Positions 45,199 through 53,911 of a stretch of DNA of 64,000 bases are shown here, one piece after another. Positions within the stretch are counted from its first letter, which is position 1, and the number at the start of each line of letters is the position of its first letter. A program made the translations under genes and the position numbers. This DNA is from an uncultured Tateyamaria sp. (GTDB lineage Bacteria; Pseudomonadota; Alphaproteobacteria; Rhodobacterales; Rhodobacteraceae): assembly GCF_947504105.1 (NCBI RefSeq), contig NZ_CANNGP010000022.1:1-64000 (forward strand), read 5' to 3'. The notes under the pieces were generated by a model. It made no database searches. It saw only the letters and a program-made list of their open reading frames with translations, and was not told where the DNA came from.

Positions 45199-46107
45199 TC
45201 ATGACGCGGCCCCCTTGCGGCCTGCGCCTTTTGGTTCGTTCTTGATACTGGCTGGATCCGTGTCACGGATCAGCCGTTCTTCTCCGCTCAGGCAAACAAA
45301 GCGTTGGCCGCGCATCCGTCCGATCAGCGTCAGACCGACTTCGCGCGCGATCTCGACACCCCAAGCCGTGAAGCCCGAGCGGGAGGCGAGGACGGGGATG
45401 CCCATGAGCGCCGTCTTGATCACCATTTCAGACGTTAGGCGGCCGGTGGTGTAGAGGATCTTGTCCGCTGGGTCTGCACCAGTTTGCAGCATCCAGCCTG
45501 CCACCTTGTCCACGGCGTTATGCCGGCCCACATCCTCCATATAGACGAGCGGCTGGTCTTGCTGGCACAGCACTGTGCCGTGAATCGCGCCCGCTTCAAG
45601 GTAGAGAGAGGGCGTGCGATTGATGGCTGCGCTGAGGGCATAGAGCCAAGACGTTCGGACCTGCGCTTGCGGCAGTTGCACGTCTTCCAACCCCTCCATC
45701 ATATCGCCAAAGACGGTGCCCACGGCGCAGCCGCTGGTGCGTGTCTTTTTCTTCAGCTTGTCTTCGTGGTTGGTAGGCTGAGAGGTGCGGACGACGACGG
45801 TTTCAAGTTCCTCGTCATAGTCCACACCCGTGATCGTGTCGGCATCCGTCAGCATCCGTTGATTGCGCAGGAAGCCGAGCGCCAGGTAGTCGGGGTAGTC
45901 ACCGATTGTCATGGCTGTGACAATTTCCTGCGCATTCAAGTAGATAGTCAGGGGACGCTCTTCGACCACCGAAATTTCGGTTTCGGCACCGGTGTGATCG
46001 TGCCCCGTGACTGCGCGCGTCAGTCGCGCCGCTGCAGGATCGGGCGCAATCAGGTATCCGGTTTGATCGGTGTCACGCGCCAATTGCATCCCCCTCGTGC
46101 ACGTCAT
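45199..46107 (-). CDS. fdhD: Formate dehydrogenase accessory sulfurtransferase FdhD
   Basis: Encodes about 302 residues. FdhD carries sulfur from IscS to the Mo cofactor and is needed for formate dehydrogenase activity. RPLTIYLNAQEIVTAMTIG, YMEDVGRHNAVDKVAGW and YTTGRLTSEMVIK are the family motifs. The catalytic loop reads RTSGCAVGT with one cysteine (C127); the second Cys of the E. coli CxxC is missing. The start may be ATG 46107 or 46089. Formate dehydrogenase genes are not in the window. Confidence 0.92.
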   Translation of the reverse strand: MTCTRGMQLARDTDQTGYLIAPDPAAARLTRAVTGHDHTGAETEISVVEERPLTIYLNAQEIVTAMTIGDYPDYLALGFLRNQRMLTDADTITGVDYDEELETVVVRTSQPTNHEDKLKKKTRTSGCAVGTVFGDMMEGLEDVQLPQAQVRTSWLYALSAAINRTPSLYLEAGAIHGTVLCQQDQPLVYMEDVGRHNAVDKVAGWMLQTGADPADKILYTTGRLTSEMVIKTALMGIPVLASRSGFTAWGVEIAREVGLTLIGRMRGQRFVCLSGEERLIRDTDPASIKNEPKGAGRKGAAS

Positions 46108-46137
46108 AAGTCTTGGCAGATAGTCTAAGGCCCCCTC

Positions 46138-46848
46138 ATGCCCATCACCACCACCAAATCCGCTTTTTGGGCGGGTGTGCGCGACGGCGCACCGTTTATC
46201 CTCGTGGCTGGCCCGTTTGCCATGCTGTTCGGCGTGTTGGCGACCGAGGCGGGGCTGAACGTGTTCGAAGTTATGACCTTTTCGCTGGCAGTCATCGCGG
46301 GGGCCGCGCAGTTCACAGCCTTGCAAGTCATGCAAAACGAAGCACCGACAGTCGTGGTGATCCTTTCCGCTCTTGCCGTGAACCTGCGCGTGGCAATGTA
46401 TTCCGCCGCGTTGACCCCCTATCTCGGCCGCGCACCGCTGTGGCAGCGGGTGTTTGCGGCCTATCTGCTGGTGGACCAAAGCTATGCCCTGAGCCATGCC
46501 AAGTTCGAGGCTGTACCCGAACTGACCGTACCGCAGCGCATGGCGTACTATTTTGGCACCTGCCTGCTGGTCATGATCTTCTGGTTCGGAATGAGCTATG
46601 TCGGCGCGGCCGTTGGCACACAGTTGCCGCAGGATCTGCCGCTGGACTTCGCCCTGCCCATCGCCTTTCTATCGATGGTGGCCCCGATGGTGCGCACCTT
46701 GCCACATCTGATCGCGGCCACGGTCGCCGTGATTGTCGGGTTGCTGGCGGTGTCCGTCCCCTACTCGCTTGGCTTGATCCTTGCCGGGGCCGCCGGGATG
46801 ATGGCCGGGGCGCAGGCCGAACTCCAGCTCAAGGGACGCACGCCATGA
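46138..46848 (+). CDS. azlC: AzlC family branched-chain amino acid exporter subunit
   Basis: Encodes 236 residues with about five to six membrane helices. GVRDGAPFILVAGPFAMLFG and SLAVIAGAAQFTALQVM are typical of AzlC, which exports branched-chain amino acids or analogues together with AzlD. Only 30 bases separate the start from divergent fdhD. Its stop overlaps azlD (ATGA). Confidence 0.92.
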   Translation: MPITTTKSAFWAGVRDGAPFILVAGPFAMLFGVLATEAGLNVFEVMTFSLAVIAGAAQFTALQVMQNEAPTVVVILSALAVNLRVAMYSAALTPYLGRAPLWQRVFAAYLLVDQSYALSHAKFEAVPELTVPQRMAYYFGTCLLVMIFWFGMSYVGAAVGTQLPQDLPLDFALPIAFLSMVAPMVRTLPHLIAATVAVIVGLLAVSVPYSLGLILAGAAGMMAGAQAELQLKGRTP

Positions 46849-47165
46849 CTGACAATGCAACCTTGTGGATCGTGATCATCAGCCTTGGCGTGGGCAGCTT
46901 CCTGTTACGCTTCACCTTTCTGGGCTTCGTGGGCGACCGCCCCCTGCCCGAATGGCTGTTGCGCCATCTGCGCTATACTGCCGTCGCAATCCTGCCTGCG
47001 CTGGTGGCGCCGCTGGTTGTCTTTTCAGGAGAAGGTGGCAGCACCGACATGACCCGCGTATTGGCCGCCGTTGCGACGCTTTCAGTGGGCATGTGGACAC
47101 GGAATGTTTTTGCCGCAATTGGCGCAGGGGCAGTCACGCTGTTCGTACTGGTCTACGCGCTCTGA
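46845..47165 (+). CDS. azlD: AzlD family transporter subunit
   Basis: Encodes a 106-residue protein with four hydrophobic helices. SLGVGSFLLRFTFLGFVGDR and LRYTAVAILPALVAPLVV match AzlD, the small partner of AzlC. The 4-base overlap with azlC indicates coupled expression. Confidence 0.92.
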   Translation: MTDNATLWIVIISLGVGSFLLRFTFLGFVGDRPLPEWLLRHLRYTAVAILPALVAPLVVFSGEGGSTDMTRVLAAVATLSVGMWTRNVFAAIGAGAVTLFVLVYAL

Positions 47166-47183
47166 CGGGACGGCGGGCGGGGC

Positions 47184-47202
47184 GACTTTGACAAAGTCAA
47201 AG
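47184..47202. repeat. Overlapping palindromes between azlD and a lipoprotein gene
   Basis: GACTTTG-A-CAAAGTC (47184-47198) and CTTTGAC-AAA-GTCAAAG (47186-47202) are two overlapping perfect dyads in the 51-base spacer where two genes converge. It may be a bidirectional terminator or a recurrent palindromic element; no T tract is evident on either side. Confidence 0.5.
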
Positions 47203-47216
47203 AGCGTCCGAACCCG

Positions 47217-47822
47217 TCACTCAGAGATCACGATGCCTTCAATGCCGTCGATGATCGTGCCCTCGTCATCTTCGAAATACTTTTCTTCTTCCACACCCGG
47301 GCGCTGAGACATCTGTTGCATCAGGTTTGTGGGAAAGAAAGTGACGCGGATGTCTTCGAACCCGGGCACTTTTTTCATCAGCGAGGTCGTTGCGTTGGTA
47401 CAGAACGCCCGCGCAACAGCCCCGTTCTGTTCAACCAATTGCAAGGCGATCTCTGCCTGTTCGGGCGTCACTTCAACAGTTTGGCTCACCACGTGATACG
47501 TGCTGCGGGCGTGGGCGCTTTTGTACCCCGCCAAAACTGCGGGAGACACGCCATAGAGCACGTCTTCCTGCTCCGGCACACGGTCATTCACAAACGAGCC
47601 CGCCGGATCAAAGATCACACGCTGGCTGCCGTTGATCATAAGAGCCGAGTGCCCACCCGAGCCATCGCGGTTCGACACCATTGTCATCAGGGTGATTGTC
47701 GCGGGCCCCGGCGCGCGATAGGCGACTGCCGCAACGCGTTCGTTCGATGCGTAAGACACGGTGGGCGGCGGGGCGCATCCCGCAACCACAGCACAAACGG
47801 CCAAGACCGCAATCCAACGCAT
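47217..47822 (-). CDS. Putative lipoprotein with papain-like His/Cys pattern
   Basis: Encodes 201 residues. The signal peptide ends in the lipobox VVAGC, with lipidated C16, so it is a membrane lipoprotein. A His in DGSGGHSALMI (H58) precedes a Cys in ARAFCTNATTSLM (C141). The order His then Cys, in small-residue contexts, resembles circularly permuted papain-like amidases/transferases (NlpC/P60, LRAT, DUF4105 types), but this is my pattern reading. The C-terminus is acidic. It is monocistronic. Confidence 0.75.
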   Translation of the reverse strand: MRWIAVLAVCAVVAGCAPPPTVSYASNERVAAVAYRAPGPATITLMTMVSNRDGSGGHSALMINGSQRVIFDPAGSFVNDRVPEQEDVLYGVSPAVLAGYKSAHARSTYHVVSQTVEVTPEQAEIALQLVEQNGAVARAFCTNATTSLMKKVPGFEDIRVTFFPTNLMQQMSQRPGVEEEKYFEDDEGTIIDGIEGIVISE

Positions 47823-47862
47823 ACCCGAACTCCCCGATCACCCGGCAGGGTGCAACATCACT

Positions 47863-47997
47863 TTATGAAATGAAAATGGCCATGCCGACCAGCAGCACCA
47901 AGATCACGATCACCGACCATGTGACCCATGACATGAAGCCATCAAATGTCTTTTCCTGGGACTCGACGTTCATCTCGCCCGCCTTATGCTCTGCCAT
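47863..47997 (-). CDS. aa3-type cytochrome c oxidase subunit IV
   Basis: Encodes 44 residues: a soluble start (MAEHKAGEMNVESQEKTFDG) then one transmembrane helix (about 22-43). This is the bacterial aa3 cytochrome c oxidase subunit IV family (COX4_pro_2), an accessory helix in the oxidase of Paracoccus/Rhodobacter. A GGGAA sequence lies upstream. The core ctaCDE genes are not in this window. Confidence 0.88.
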   Translation of the reverse strand: MAEHKAGEMNVESQEKTFDGFMSWVTWSVIVILVLLVGMAIFIS

Positions 47998-48079
47998 ATT
48001 CGGTTCCCTTGTCCAATCAGCTTGCGCCGCGCTTTAGCGTATCCATCCGGGTGTGTCACTGCGTCTTTGCGGCACGGCC

Positions 48080-48538
48080 CTATTCATCTTCGAGATCTTG
48101 GGCCAGCCGGAAGCCGATCCGGTTGGGCTCCGCCTGTTCTACCGCCTTCGGCAGGGCCCGCAGCATGACGTTCAATTGGCTCACATGCTGGATCAGCTGC
48201 GTTTTTGACCCGGTTGGGTCTGAACCGTAAAACGTGACCACGTCAGGTGGGAAATATCCCATCCCCTCGATTCGCAGCACACCGGCATCGCCACCGGTGA
48301 ATCCCATGGCCACCTCGTGCTCGTTATCCAGGCTTTCCTCGAAATTCTTGAGGTACATGATGATGCGCTCATAGGCCCATTGGGCCGGACTTTTCTGCTC
48401 GGTCGGGGTTTTGCTTACGCCCTTGGGCACGGGTTGATCCGCGGCATTGCGCGCGTCGGGGTCACAATGCACCTCATGCGCACGCGGCAACGCATCGGCT
48501 TCCACCGCTTCGGCTGCCGTTTTGATCTCGTCATTCAT
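48080..48538 (-). CDS. DUF6173-like protein
   Basis: Encodes 152 residues. After a polar N-terminal 45 residues, the part SPAQWAYERIIMYLKNFEES, VAMGFTGGDAGVLRIEGMGY and TQLIQHVSQLNVMLRALPK is the strongly conserved block of DUF6173 in Rhodobacterales. The function is unknown. A GGAG site supports the ATG. It follows an MBL-fold hydrolase by 12 bases in an acyl-CoA dehydrogenase operon. Confidence 0.75.
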   Translation of the reverse strand: MNDEIKTAAEAVEADALPRAHEVHCDPDARNAADQPVPKGVSKTPTEQKSPAQWAYERIIMYLKNFEESLDNEHEVAMGFTGGDAGVLRIEGMGYFPPDVVTFYGSDPTGSKTQLIQHVSQLNVMLRALPKAVEQAEPNRIGFRLAQDLEDE

Positions 48539-48550
48539 GACCTGCTCCTG

Positions 48551-49597
48551 TCACTCGGCGCGCTGGTAGATCCACGCGCCATCCTCCCGTCGGATGCGGC
48601 TCGCCCGCCCTTCTTGGTAAAGGTGCGACAGATGCGCGACAGCTTCAACCAGTGCGAGGCCATATTCCGCGTCGCCGATGTTGCGCTTGAACAATGGAGT
48701 AAAGCAATCCGAGGCGGCCTTGGGCGTGTCGATGTAATCCATCAAGCGTGAAAGCGCGCCATGATGGTTGTCGATCAGTTGCCGCATCCGCGTGGGCAGC
48801 CCAGTAAAGGGCAGTTTGTGCCCGCCCAGCACCAGTTGATCGTCGCGTGCCAGCAGTTTGAGCCGTTCGCACGCCTCCAGCCAGTCACCAATAGGATCGG
48901 CCATGGGTTCCGTGGCGTAGACACCGATATTGGGGCTGATCGACGGCAGGATCTGGTCGCCGGACAGCACAAGGTTGTCGTCCCTACTCCAGAACGTGGC
49001 ATGTTCGGGCGCGTGACCATTGCCGATATGGATATCCCATATGCGCCCACCCATGGTGATAGTGTCGCCCTGCTTGATCCTGGTGTAGCCCAGCGGCATG
49101 GGCGCCACGATATCCCCGAAGTTGAACGGGCGTTCCGAAGCCCGCTGGTCAAAGATCGCCTTGTCCATGCCGGCACTGCGGTAGAAGTCCAGTGACTCTT
49201 GCGTCGGAGTTTCCTGCACATCCAGCGTCAACATGCGCGAGAACAGCCATGCGGTGCGGGTGGTGATCAGCTCGGCCCGGAAATCCGATTGCAACCAACC
49301 GGCAAGGCCCACATGGTCAGGGTGGTGGTGGGTCACGATCACCCGCTTGATCGGCTTGCCGCCGAGCGGGCCATCCATCAGCGTGTGCCAAATGGCTTTG
49401 GTTTTCTTGGATGCAAAGCCCGTGTCGATCACGGTCCAGCTGTCACCATCGTCAAGCGCATAGATGTTTACGTGATCCAGCTTCATCGGCAGCGGAAGCC
49501 TGCACCAGAGCACACCGGGGGCCACTTCGATTGCGGCCCCGTGCTCCGGCGCGTCCGCCCACGGGTATCTCAGTCCAGCGGGCGGTGTGTCTTTCAT
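48551..49597 (-). CDS. MBL-fold metallo-hydrolase
   Basis: Encodes 348 residues. The metal motif is THHHPDHVGLAGW (around residues 88-100), with further His/Asp in GNGHAPEHATF, LVLSGDQILP and VLGGHKLPF. A C-terminal helical part (about 260-345) resembles the winged-helix extension of lactamase-B-type thioesterase-like enzymes. Coupling (ATGA) with a long acyl-CoA dehydrogenase suggests an acyl-CoA or acyl-ester hydrolase role, which is inference. Confidence 0.88.
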   Translation of the reverse strand: MKDTPPAGLRYPWADAPEHGAAIEVAPGVLWCRLPLPMKLDHVNIYALDDGDSWTVIDTGFASKKTKAIWHTLMDGPLGGKPIKRVIVTHHHPDHVGLAGWLQSDFRAELITTRTAWLFSRMLTLDVQETPTQESLDFYRSAGMDKAIFDQRASERPFNFGDIVAPMPLGYTRIKQGDTITMGGRIWDIHIGNGHAPEHATFWSRDDNLVLSGDQILPSISPNIGVYATEPMADPIGDWLEACERLKLLARDDQLVLGGHKLPFTGLPTRMRQLIDNHHGALSRLMDYIDTPKAASDCFTPLFKRNIGDAEYGLALVEAVAHLSHLYQEGRASRIRREDGAWIYQRAE

Positions 49598-51303
49598 CAG
49601 GCGGCGAACTCTTCTGGTGTCAGGGCATAGACGTCGTAGTCGCCCACCTGTGCCTGCGCAAGCAGGCTGTCATGTTCGGGCAGCAGCCGCTGGATGTAGA
49701 ACCGCGCCACCTTCTCATGCGCACCGCCCTGATCGTTCAGTGCCGAGGCGAGGTGGATATGCCCGCCCAGCACCCGTGCAAAGGCGCGCAGGTAGGGCAC
49801 GGCACCCGCAAAGCGGACGCGGTGGTTCTGTGCGATCATCCATTCGGTGGTTTCGCGCAGACTTTCGCTTGCCTGCCACACGGCTTCTGCCATCTTTGGG
49901 AAGGTGGCCCGGGCAGCTTCGGCCGCTGCTTCGATCTCGTCCATGATGCGGGAAGCTGCCTCGCCCCCGTCCATCATCTTGCGTGCGACGAGGTCCATGG
50001 CCTGAATGCCGTTGGTGCCTTCGTAAATCGTGGTCACCCGCACGTCACGTGCGTATTGGGCGGCGCCCGTTTCCTCGACAAAGCCCATGCCACCGTGGAC
50101 CTGGATGCCCATGCCCGCCACCTCGTTCCCGATATCGGTGCCGAACGCCTTAGCGATCGGGGTCAGCAGGGCCGCGCGGGATTTCCATGTTTCGTCGTCA
50201 GTGGCTGTGGTCATATCGATCGCTTTCGCGCACAGCAGTGCGATGCCGCGCGCGGCATAGGTTTCGGCGCGCATCGTCATCAGCATGCGGCGCACGTCGG
50301 CGTGGTCGATGATGGTGCCGGTATCGCCTTCGGTCCGCCCTTGCTTGCGGTCCAGCGCATAGGCCAGCGCGTGCTGGTATGCGCCTTCAGCCGCACCCAC
50401 GCCCTGACCACCGACGCCGAGCCGTGCGTTGTTCATCATGGTGAACATGGCGGCCATGCCGCCCCCGGGGGCGCCAACCAGCCAGCCCTTGGCACCATCG
50501 TATTGCATCACACAGGTGGGTGAGCCGTGCAGGCCCATCTTGTGCTCAAGGCTTACCACCTTGAGCGTGTTGGCGATGCCGGGGTTGCCGTTTTCATCCG
50601 GGATGTTGCGCGGAACCAGGAACAGCGAGATGCCCTTGGTCCCTGCCGGCGCGCCCGGCAGGCGCGCCAGAACGAGGTGACAGACGTTTTCGGTAAAGTC
50701 ATTGTCGCCCCAGGAGATATAGATCTTTTGGCCCGAGACGCTGTAGGTGCCGTCGCCGTTGTCTTCGGCCTTGGACGACAGTGCACCAACGTCCGATCCC
50801 GCCTGCGGCTCGGTCAAGTTCATCGTCCCCGTCCACTCGCCCGAGATCAGCTTGGGCAGGTACAGGTCCTTGATATCATTCGACGCGTGATGCTCCAGCG
50901 CTTCGATCTGGCCTTGGGTCATCAGCGGGGATAGTTGCAGCGACAGGCAGGCCGCTGACATCATCTCGTTCACCGCCGTGGTGACGGTCATGGGCAGCCC
51001 CATCCCGCCATATTCAGGGTCTGCCGCAATACCGACCCAGCCGCCTTCGGCAATTGCCTTGTACCCATCAGCATAGCCGGGCGATGTCCGTACGACACCG
51101 TTTTCCAGCTGTGCCGGATGCAGGTCACCGGCGCGTTGTAGAGGCGCGATCACGTCCTCGCAGAGCTTGCCCGCTTCGGTGAGGATCGCGGTTGTGACAT
51201 CGGACGTCGCATCGGCGAAACGGTCGGTTGCGGCGACCTGATCCAGTCCAACGACATGATCGAAAAGGAAGGTATAGTCGTCCACGGGGGCGCGATATGG
51301 CAT
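49597..51303 (-). CDS. Acyl-CoA dehydrogenase (DmdC-type long family)
   Basis: Encodes 568 residues, longer than the classic 380-residue enzymes and close to the DmdC/long FadE branch. GTMNLTEPQAGSDVGALSSKAE is the flavin/substrate signature and TTIYEGTNGIQAMDLVARK carries the catalytic-base Glu. An extended C-terminal helical domain (about 460-568) is present. DmdC-type enzymes act on 3-methylmercaptopropionyl-CoA in DMSP breakdown, but several paralogues occur in roseobacters and the true substrate cannot be read. A GGAG site precedes the ATG. Confidence 0.9.
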   Translation of the reverse strand: MPYRAPVDDYTFLFDHVVGLDQVAATDRFADATSDVTTAILTEAGKLCEDVIAPLQRAGDLHPAQLENGVVRTSPGYADGYKAIAEGGWVGIAADPEYGGMGLPMTVTTAVNEMMSAACLSLQLSPLMTQGQIEALEHHASNDIKDLYLPKLISGEWTGTMNLTEPQAGSDVGALSSKAEDNGDGTYSVSGQKIYISWGDNDFTENVCHLVLARLPGAPAGTKGISLFLVPRNIPDENGNPGIANTLKVVSLEHKMGLHGSPTCVMQYDGAKGWLVGAPGGGMAAMFTMMNNARLGVGGQGVGAAEGAYQHALAYALDRKQGRTEGDTGTIIDHADVRRMLMTMRAETYAARGIALLCAKAIDMTTATDDETWKSRAALLTPIAKAFGTDIGNEVAGMGIQVHGGMGFVEETGAAQYARDVRVTTIYEGTNGIQAMDLVARKMMDGGEAASRIMDEIEAAAEAARATFPKMAEAVWQASESLRETTEWMIAQNHRVRFAGAVPYLRAFARVLGGHIHLASALNDQGGAHEKVARFYIQRLLPEHDSLLAQAQVGDYDVYALTPEEFAA

Positions 51304-51437
51304 GGGTCAGCTCCGGTATCAATGTCTTGGCAAGCGCACGAACGGCGCTTAAAGGGGCGTGTTTGAAATCATAAATGCGTTTCTGATGGGCGTACCGCAA
51401 CTCAAACGCGGCGTCACGAGAAAGCGGACAAGGCCCA

Positions 51438-52373
51438 ATGACCGAAACTGAGACAACCCTGTTGCCCGCGGATGCAGGCGGGATTGCGGAGGCAGCAAGG
51501 CTGCTTGCCGCCGGTCGGCTTGTGTCATTCCCGACAGAGACGGTGTACGGATTGGGCGCAAATGCGCAGGACAGTCACGCGGTCGCACGCATCTTTGATG
51601 CCAAGGGACGGCCCCGTTTCAACCCCCTGATCGTGCATGTGCCGGATCTGGACATGGCGCGCCGATATGCAGACATCACGGGTCCGCTTGCGGCCCTTGC
51701 CAATAGCTTTTGGCCCGGGCCGCTGACCCTGGTGGCACCTTTGGCGCGGGGGCATGGCCTGTCACCACTGGTGACCGCTGGGCTGGACACTGTCGCGCTG
51801 CGGGTACCGGCCCACCCGGCCGCACAGGACGTGCTGCGCGTCTTTGACGGGCCTGTGGCGGCCCCGTCTGCCAACCCATCTGGCCGCATCAGTCCAACGA
51901 CCGCCGACCATGTGATGGCGGGCTTGCGGGGGCGGGTCGATGCTATTGTGGATGCTGGACCCTGCTCTGTCGGACTGGAGTCGACCATCGTTGGGGGCGA
52001 TCCCCTGACCCTGCTGCGCCCTGGCGGGTTAGCGCAGGAAGAGATAGAACGCGTCGTTGGCCCCCTTGCAAAAGCCGGGAATGCGATCACGGCACCGGGT
52101 CAGCTGGCCTCGCACTATGCCCCCGGCGCACCCGTCCGCCTGAATGCCAACGCGACCCATCCGGGCGAGGTGCTGTTGGGTTTTGGTCCGATGACCTCGG
52201 ATCTGAACCTGTCGCTTTCGGGGGATCTGATCGAAGCAGCGGCCAATTTGTTCGACCACTTGCATGTGCTCGATGCCTTGGACCAACCCATTGCCGTGGC
52301 CCCCATTCCCGAATGCGGTCTGGGTCGCGCCATCAACGATCGTTTGCGCCGGGCAGCGGCCCCCCGGCCCTAG
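51438..52373 (+). CDS. L-threonylcarbamoyladenylate synthase (Sua5 type)
   Basis: Encodes 311 residues with a YrdC domain (about 10-195; [34 protein letters not shown]) and a C-terminal Sua5 domain (about 215-311). It makes threonylcarbamoyl-AMP for the t6A37 modification of ANN-decoding tRNAs. It is transcribed opposite the acyl-CoA dehydrogenase. The stop overlaps the convergent yqgE stop. Confidence 0.94.
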   Translation: MTETETTLLPADAGGIAEAARLLAAGRLVSFPTETVYGLGANAQDSHAVARIFDAKGRPRFNPLIVHVPDLDMARRYADITGPLAALANSFWPGPLTLVAPLARGHGLSPLVTAGLDTVALRVPAHPAAQDVLRVFDGPVAAPSANPSGRISPTTADHVMAGLRGRVDAIVDAGPCSVGLESTIVGGDPLTLLRPGGLAQEEIERVVGPLAKAGNAITAPGQLASHYAPGAPVRLNANATHPGEVLLGFGPMTSDLNLSLSGDLIEAAANLFDHLHVLDALDQPIAVAPIPECGLGRAINDRLRRAAAPRP

Positions 52374-52942
52374 GCCCGCCCCGCCTCTGCCGACAATCCC
52401 AACGGATCGATGCCCAGCGCATTCAGCGCTTTCATCCATTTCGACGTGTTGCCCGTGCCAAAGACAAGCTGTGGTGTCGCGGCAACCGTCAGCCACCCAT
52501 TGCGGGTGATCTCGGCCTCTAGCTGGCCAGGCCCCCATCCGGCATAGCCCAGCATGACCAGCGCCCGTTCTGGCCCGTCACCGATGGCAATATCCTCAAG
52601 CACGTCCTGCGTTGCCGTCATACCGAAGGCGGTACCGACTTTGAGCGTTTGCAGACGCGACGTGTAATCGGTGCTATGCAGAACGAACCCGCGTGACGTT
52701 TCGACCGGGCCACCAAAGTGCACAGGGTCGCGACGTGCTGGCGACGTGCAGGCAATCTCGATCTGGTCCAGCAATTCGCCCAGCACCATGTCAGCGGCGG
52801 GCTTGTTGACGATCAAGCCCATTGCTCCGTCATCGGAATGCGCACAGACAAATACGACCGAGCGGTCAAAGCGAGGATCACCCATGCCCGGCATCGCGAC
52901 CAGAAGTTGCCCTGTCAGATCCAGTGTGGAGGCGCCCGTCAT
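52370..52942 (-). CDS. YqgE/AlgH family protein
   Basis: Encodes 190 residues starting at [11 protein letters not shown], with a GGAA-type site upstream. [28 protein letters not shown] and [16 protein letters not shown] are hallmarks of UPF0301 (YqgE/AlgH). The function is unresolved; the name AlgH comes from an alginate regulator in Pseudomonas. An in-frame upstream ATG at 53089 seems wrong because the preceding residues are Arg-rich and unlike the family. Confidence 0.93.
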   Translation of the reverse strand: MTGASTLDLTGQLLVAMPGMGDPRFDRSVVFVCAHSDDGAMGLIVNKPAADMVLGELLDQIEIACTSPARRDPVHFGGPVETSRGFVLHSTDYTSRLQTLKVGTAFGMTATQDVLEDIAIGDGPERALVMLGYAGWGPGQLEAEITRNGWLTVAATPQLVFGTGNTSKWMKALNALGIDPLGLSAEAGRA

Positions 52943-53098
52943 TGCCTGTTCCGTTGTTTCTGATGGCAGAATGCCGCCGGTCCGCGCGCGGAGCAACCGG
53001 AAGACGTGCCGCAGGCGAGCCACCGCGCACCGGATCGTTACAGGAAGTTGACCGGGACGTGACTTGGCTTTGATCGTCTGGCGTTGCATCTAGAAACT

Positions 53099-53911
53099 AT
53101 GAAAACGTGCGCCCTGCCCCTTGCCGCCTTGCTGGCTACCATGACTGCTGTGCCGACACTGGCGCAGGGTCGGTTCGATGATATTGTGCAGACCGAAGTG
53201 CTGCAGGGCTGGGATTTGCCCGACGGTCGCCGTCTGGCTGCCGTGCGTCTGGTGTTGGCTCCAGGCTGGAAAACCTATTGGCGCGCGCCGGGCGATGCGG
53301 GCATCCCCCCGCATTTCAACTGGTCCCGTGCCCGTAACATCAGCGCCGTAAGTCTGAACTGGCCGACCCCGGATGTGCATGTTCAGAACGGCATGCGCTC
53401 GATCGGGTATACCGAGCAGGTGGTGATCCCCATGCACATCACCCCCGCCAAGCAGGGAAAGCCCATGCGTTTGCGCACCACGCTGTCCATGGGCGTCTGT
53501 TCCGATGTCTGCCTTCCTCACCAGGTGTCCATCGACACGCTGCTGGACAACCCGGATTCGGGCCCGACGCCGGCCATTGTCGCCGCTCTGGCCGACATGC
53601 CCTATTCCGCAGCAGAGGCAGAGGTACAATCTGCCACCTGTCGCTTGCGCCCGACCCGGCACGGCATGCAGATCGAGGCTCGCATAAACCTGCCCCATAC
53701 GGGTGGGACCGAGGTTGCAGTCATAGAATCTGGTGTGCCTGGCGTTTGGGTAGGCGAAGCGGACACGACCCGAAGCGGCAATACTGTCGTCGCTGTCAGC
53801 GAGATGGTGCACGCAGAAGGCGGCGCCTTTGCCGTTGATCGGTCAAACGTCCGCATCACTATTCTGGGCGGCAGTTATGCCGTGGATGTGCGCGGCTGCA
53901 CGGCCGGTTAG
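53099..53911 (+). CDS. DsbD N-terminal-like periplasmic protein
   Basis: Encodes 270 residues from ATG 53099 with a signal peptide (KTCALPLAALLATMTAVPTLAQ). GWKTYWRAPGDAGIPPHFNW and GVCSDVCLPHQ match the DsbD alpha (DsbC-like immunoglobulin) domain, with C-3-C cysteines. The membrane electron-transfer and thioredoxin modules of DsbD are absent. Probably a periplasmic thiol-redox or cytochrome-maturation helper, but partners are unknown. It converges on the RND pump gene. Confidence 0.82.
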   Translation: MKTCALPLAALLATMTAVPTLAQGRFDDIVQTEVLQGWDLPDGRRLAAVRLVLAPGWKTYWRAPGDAGIPPHFNWSRARNISAVSLNWPTPDVHVQNGMRSIGYTEQVVIPMHITPAKQGKPMRLRTTLSMGVCSDVCLPHQVSIDTLLDNPDSGPTPAIVAALADMPYSAAEAEVQSATCRLRPTRHGMQIEARINLPHTGGTEVAVIESGVPGVWVGEADTTRSGNTVVAVSEMVHAEGGAFAVDRSNVRITILGGSYAVDVRGCTAG

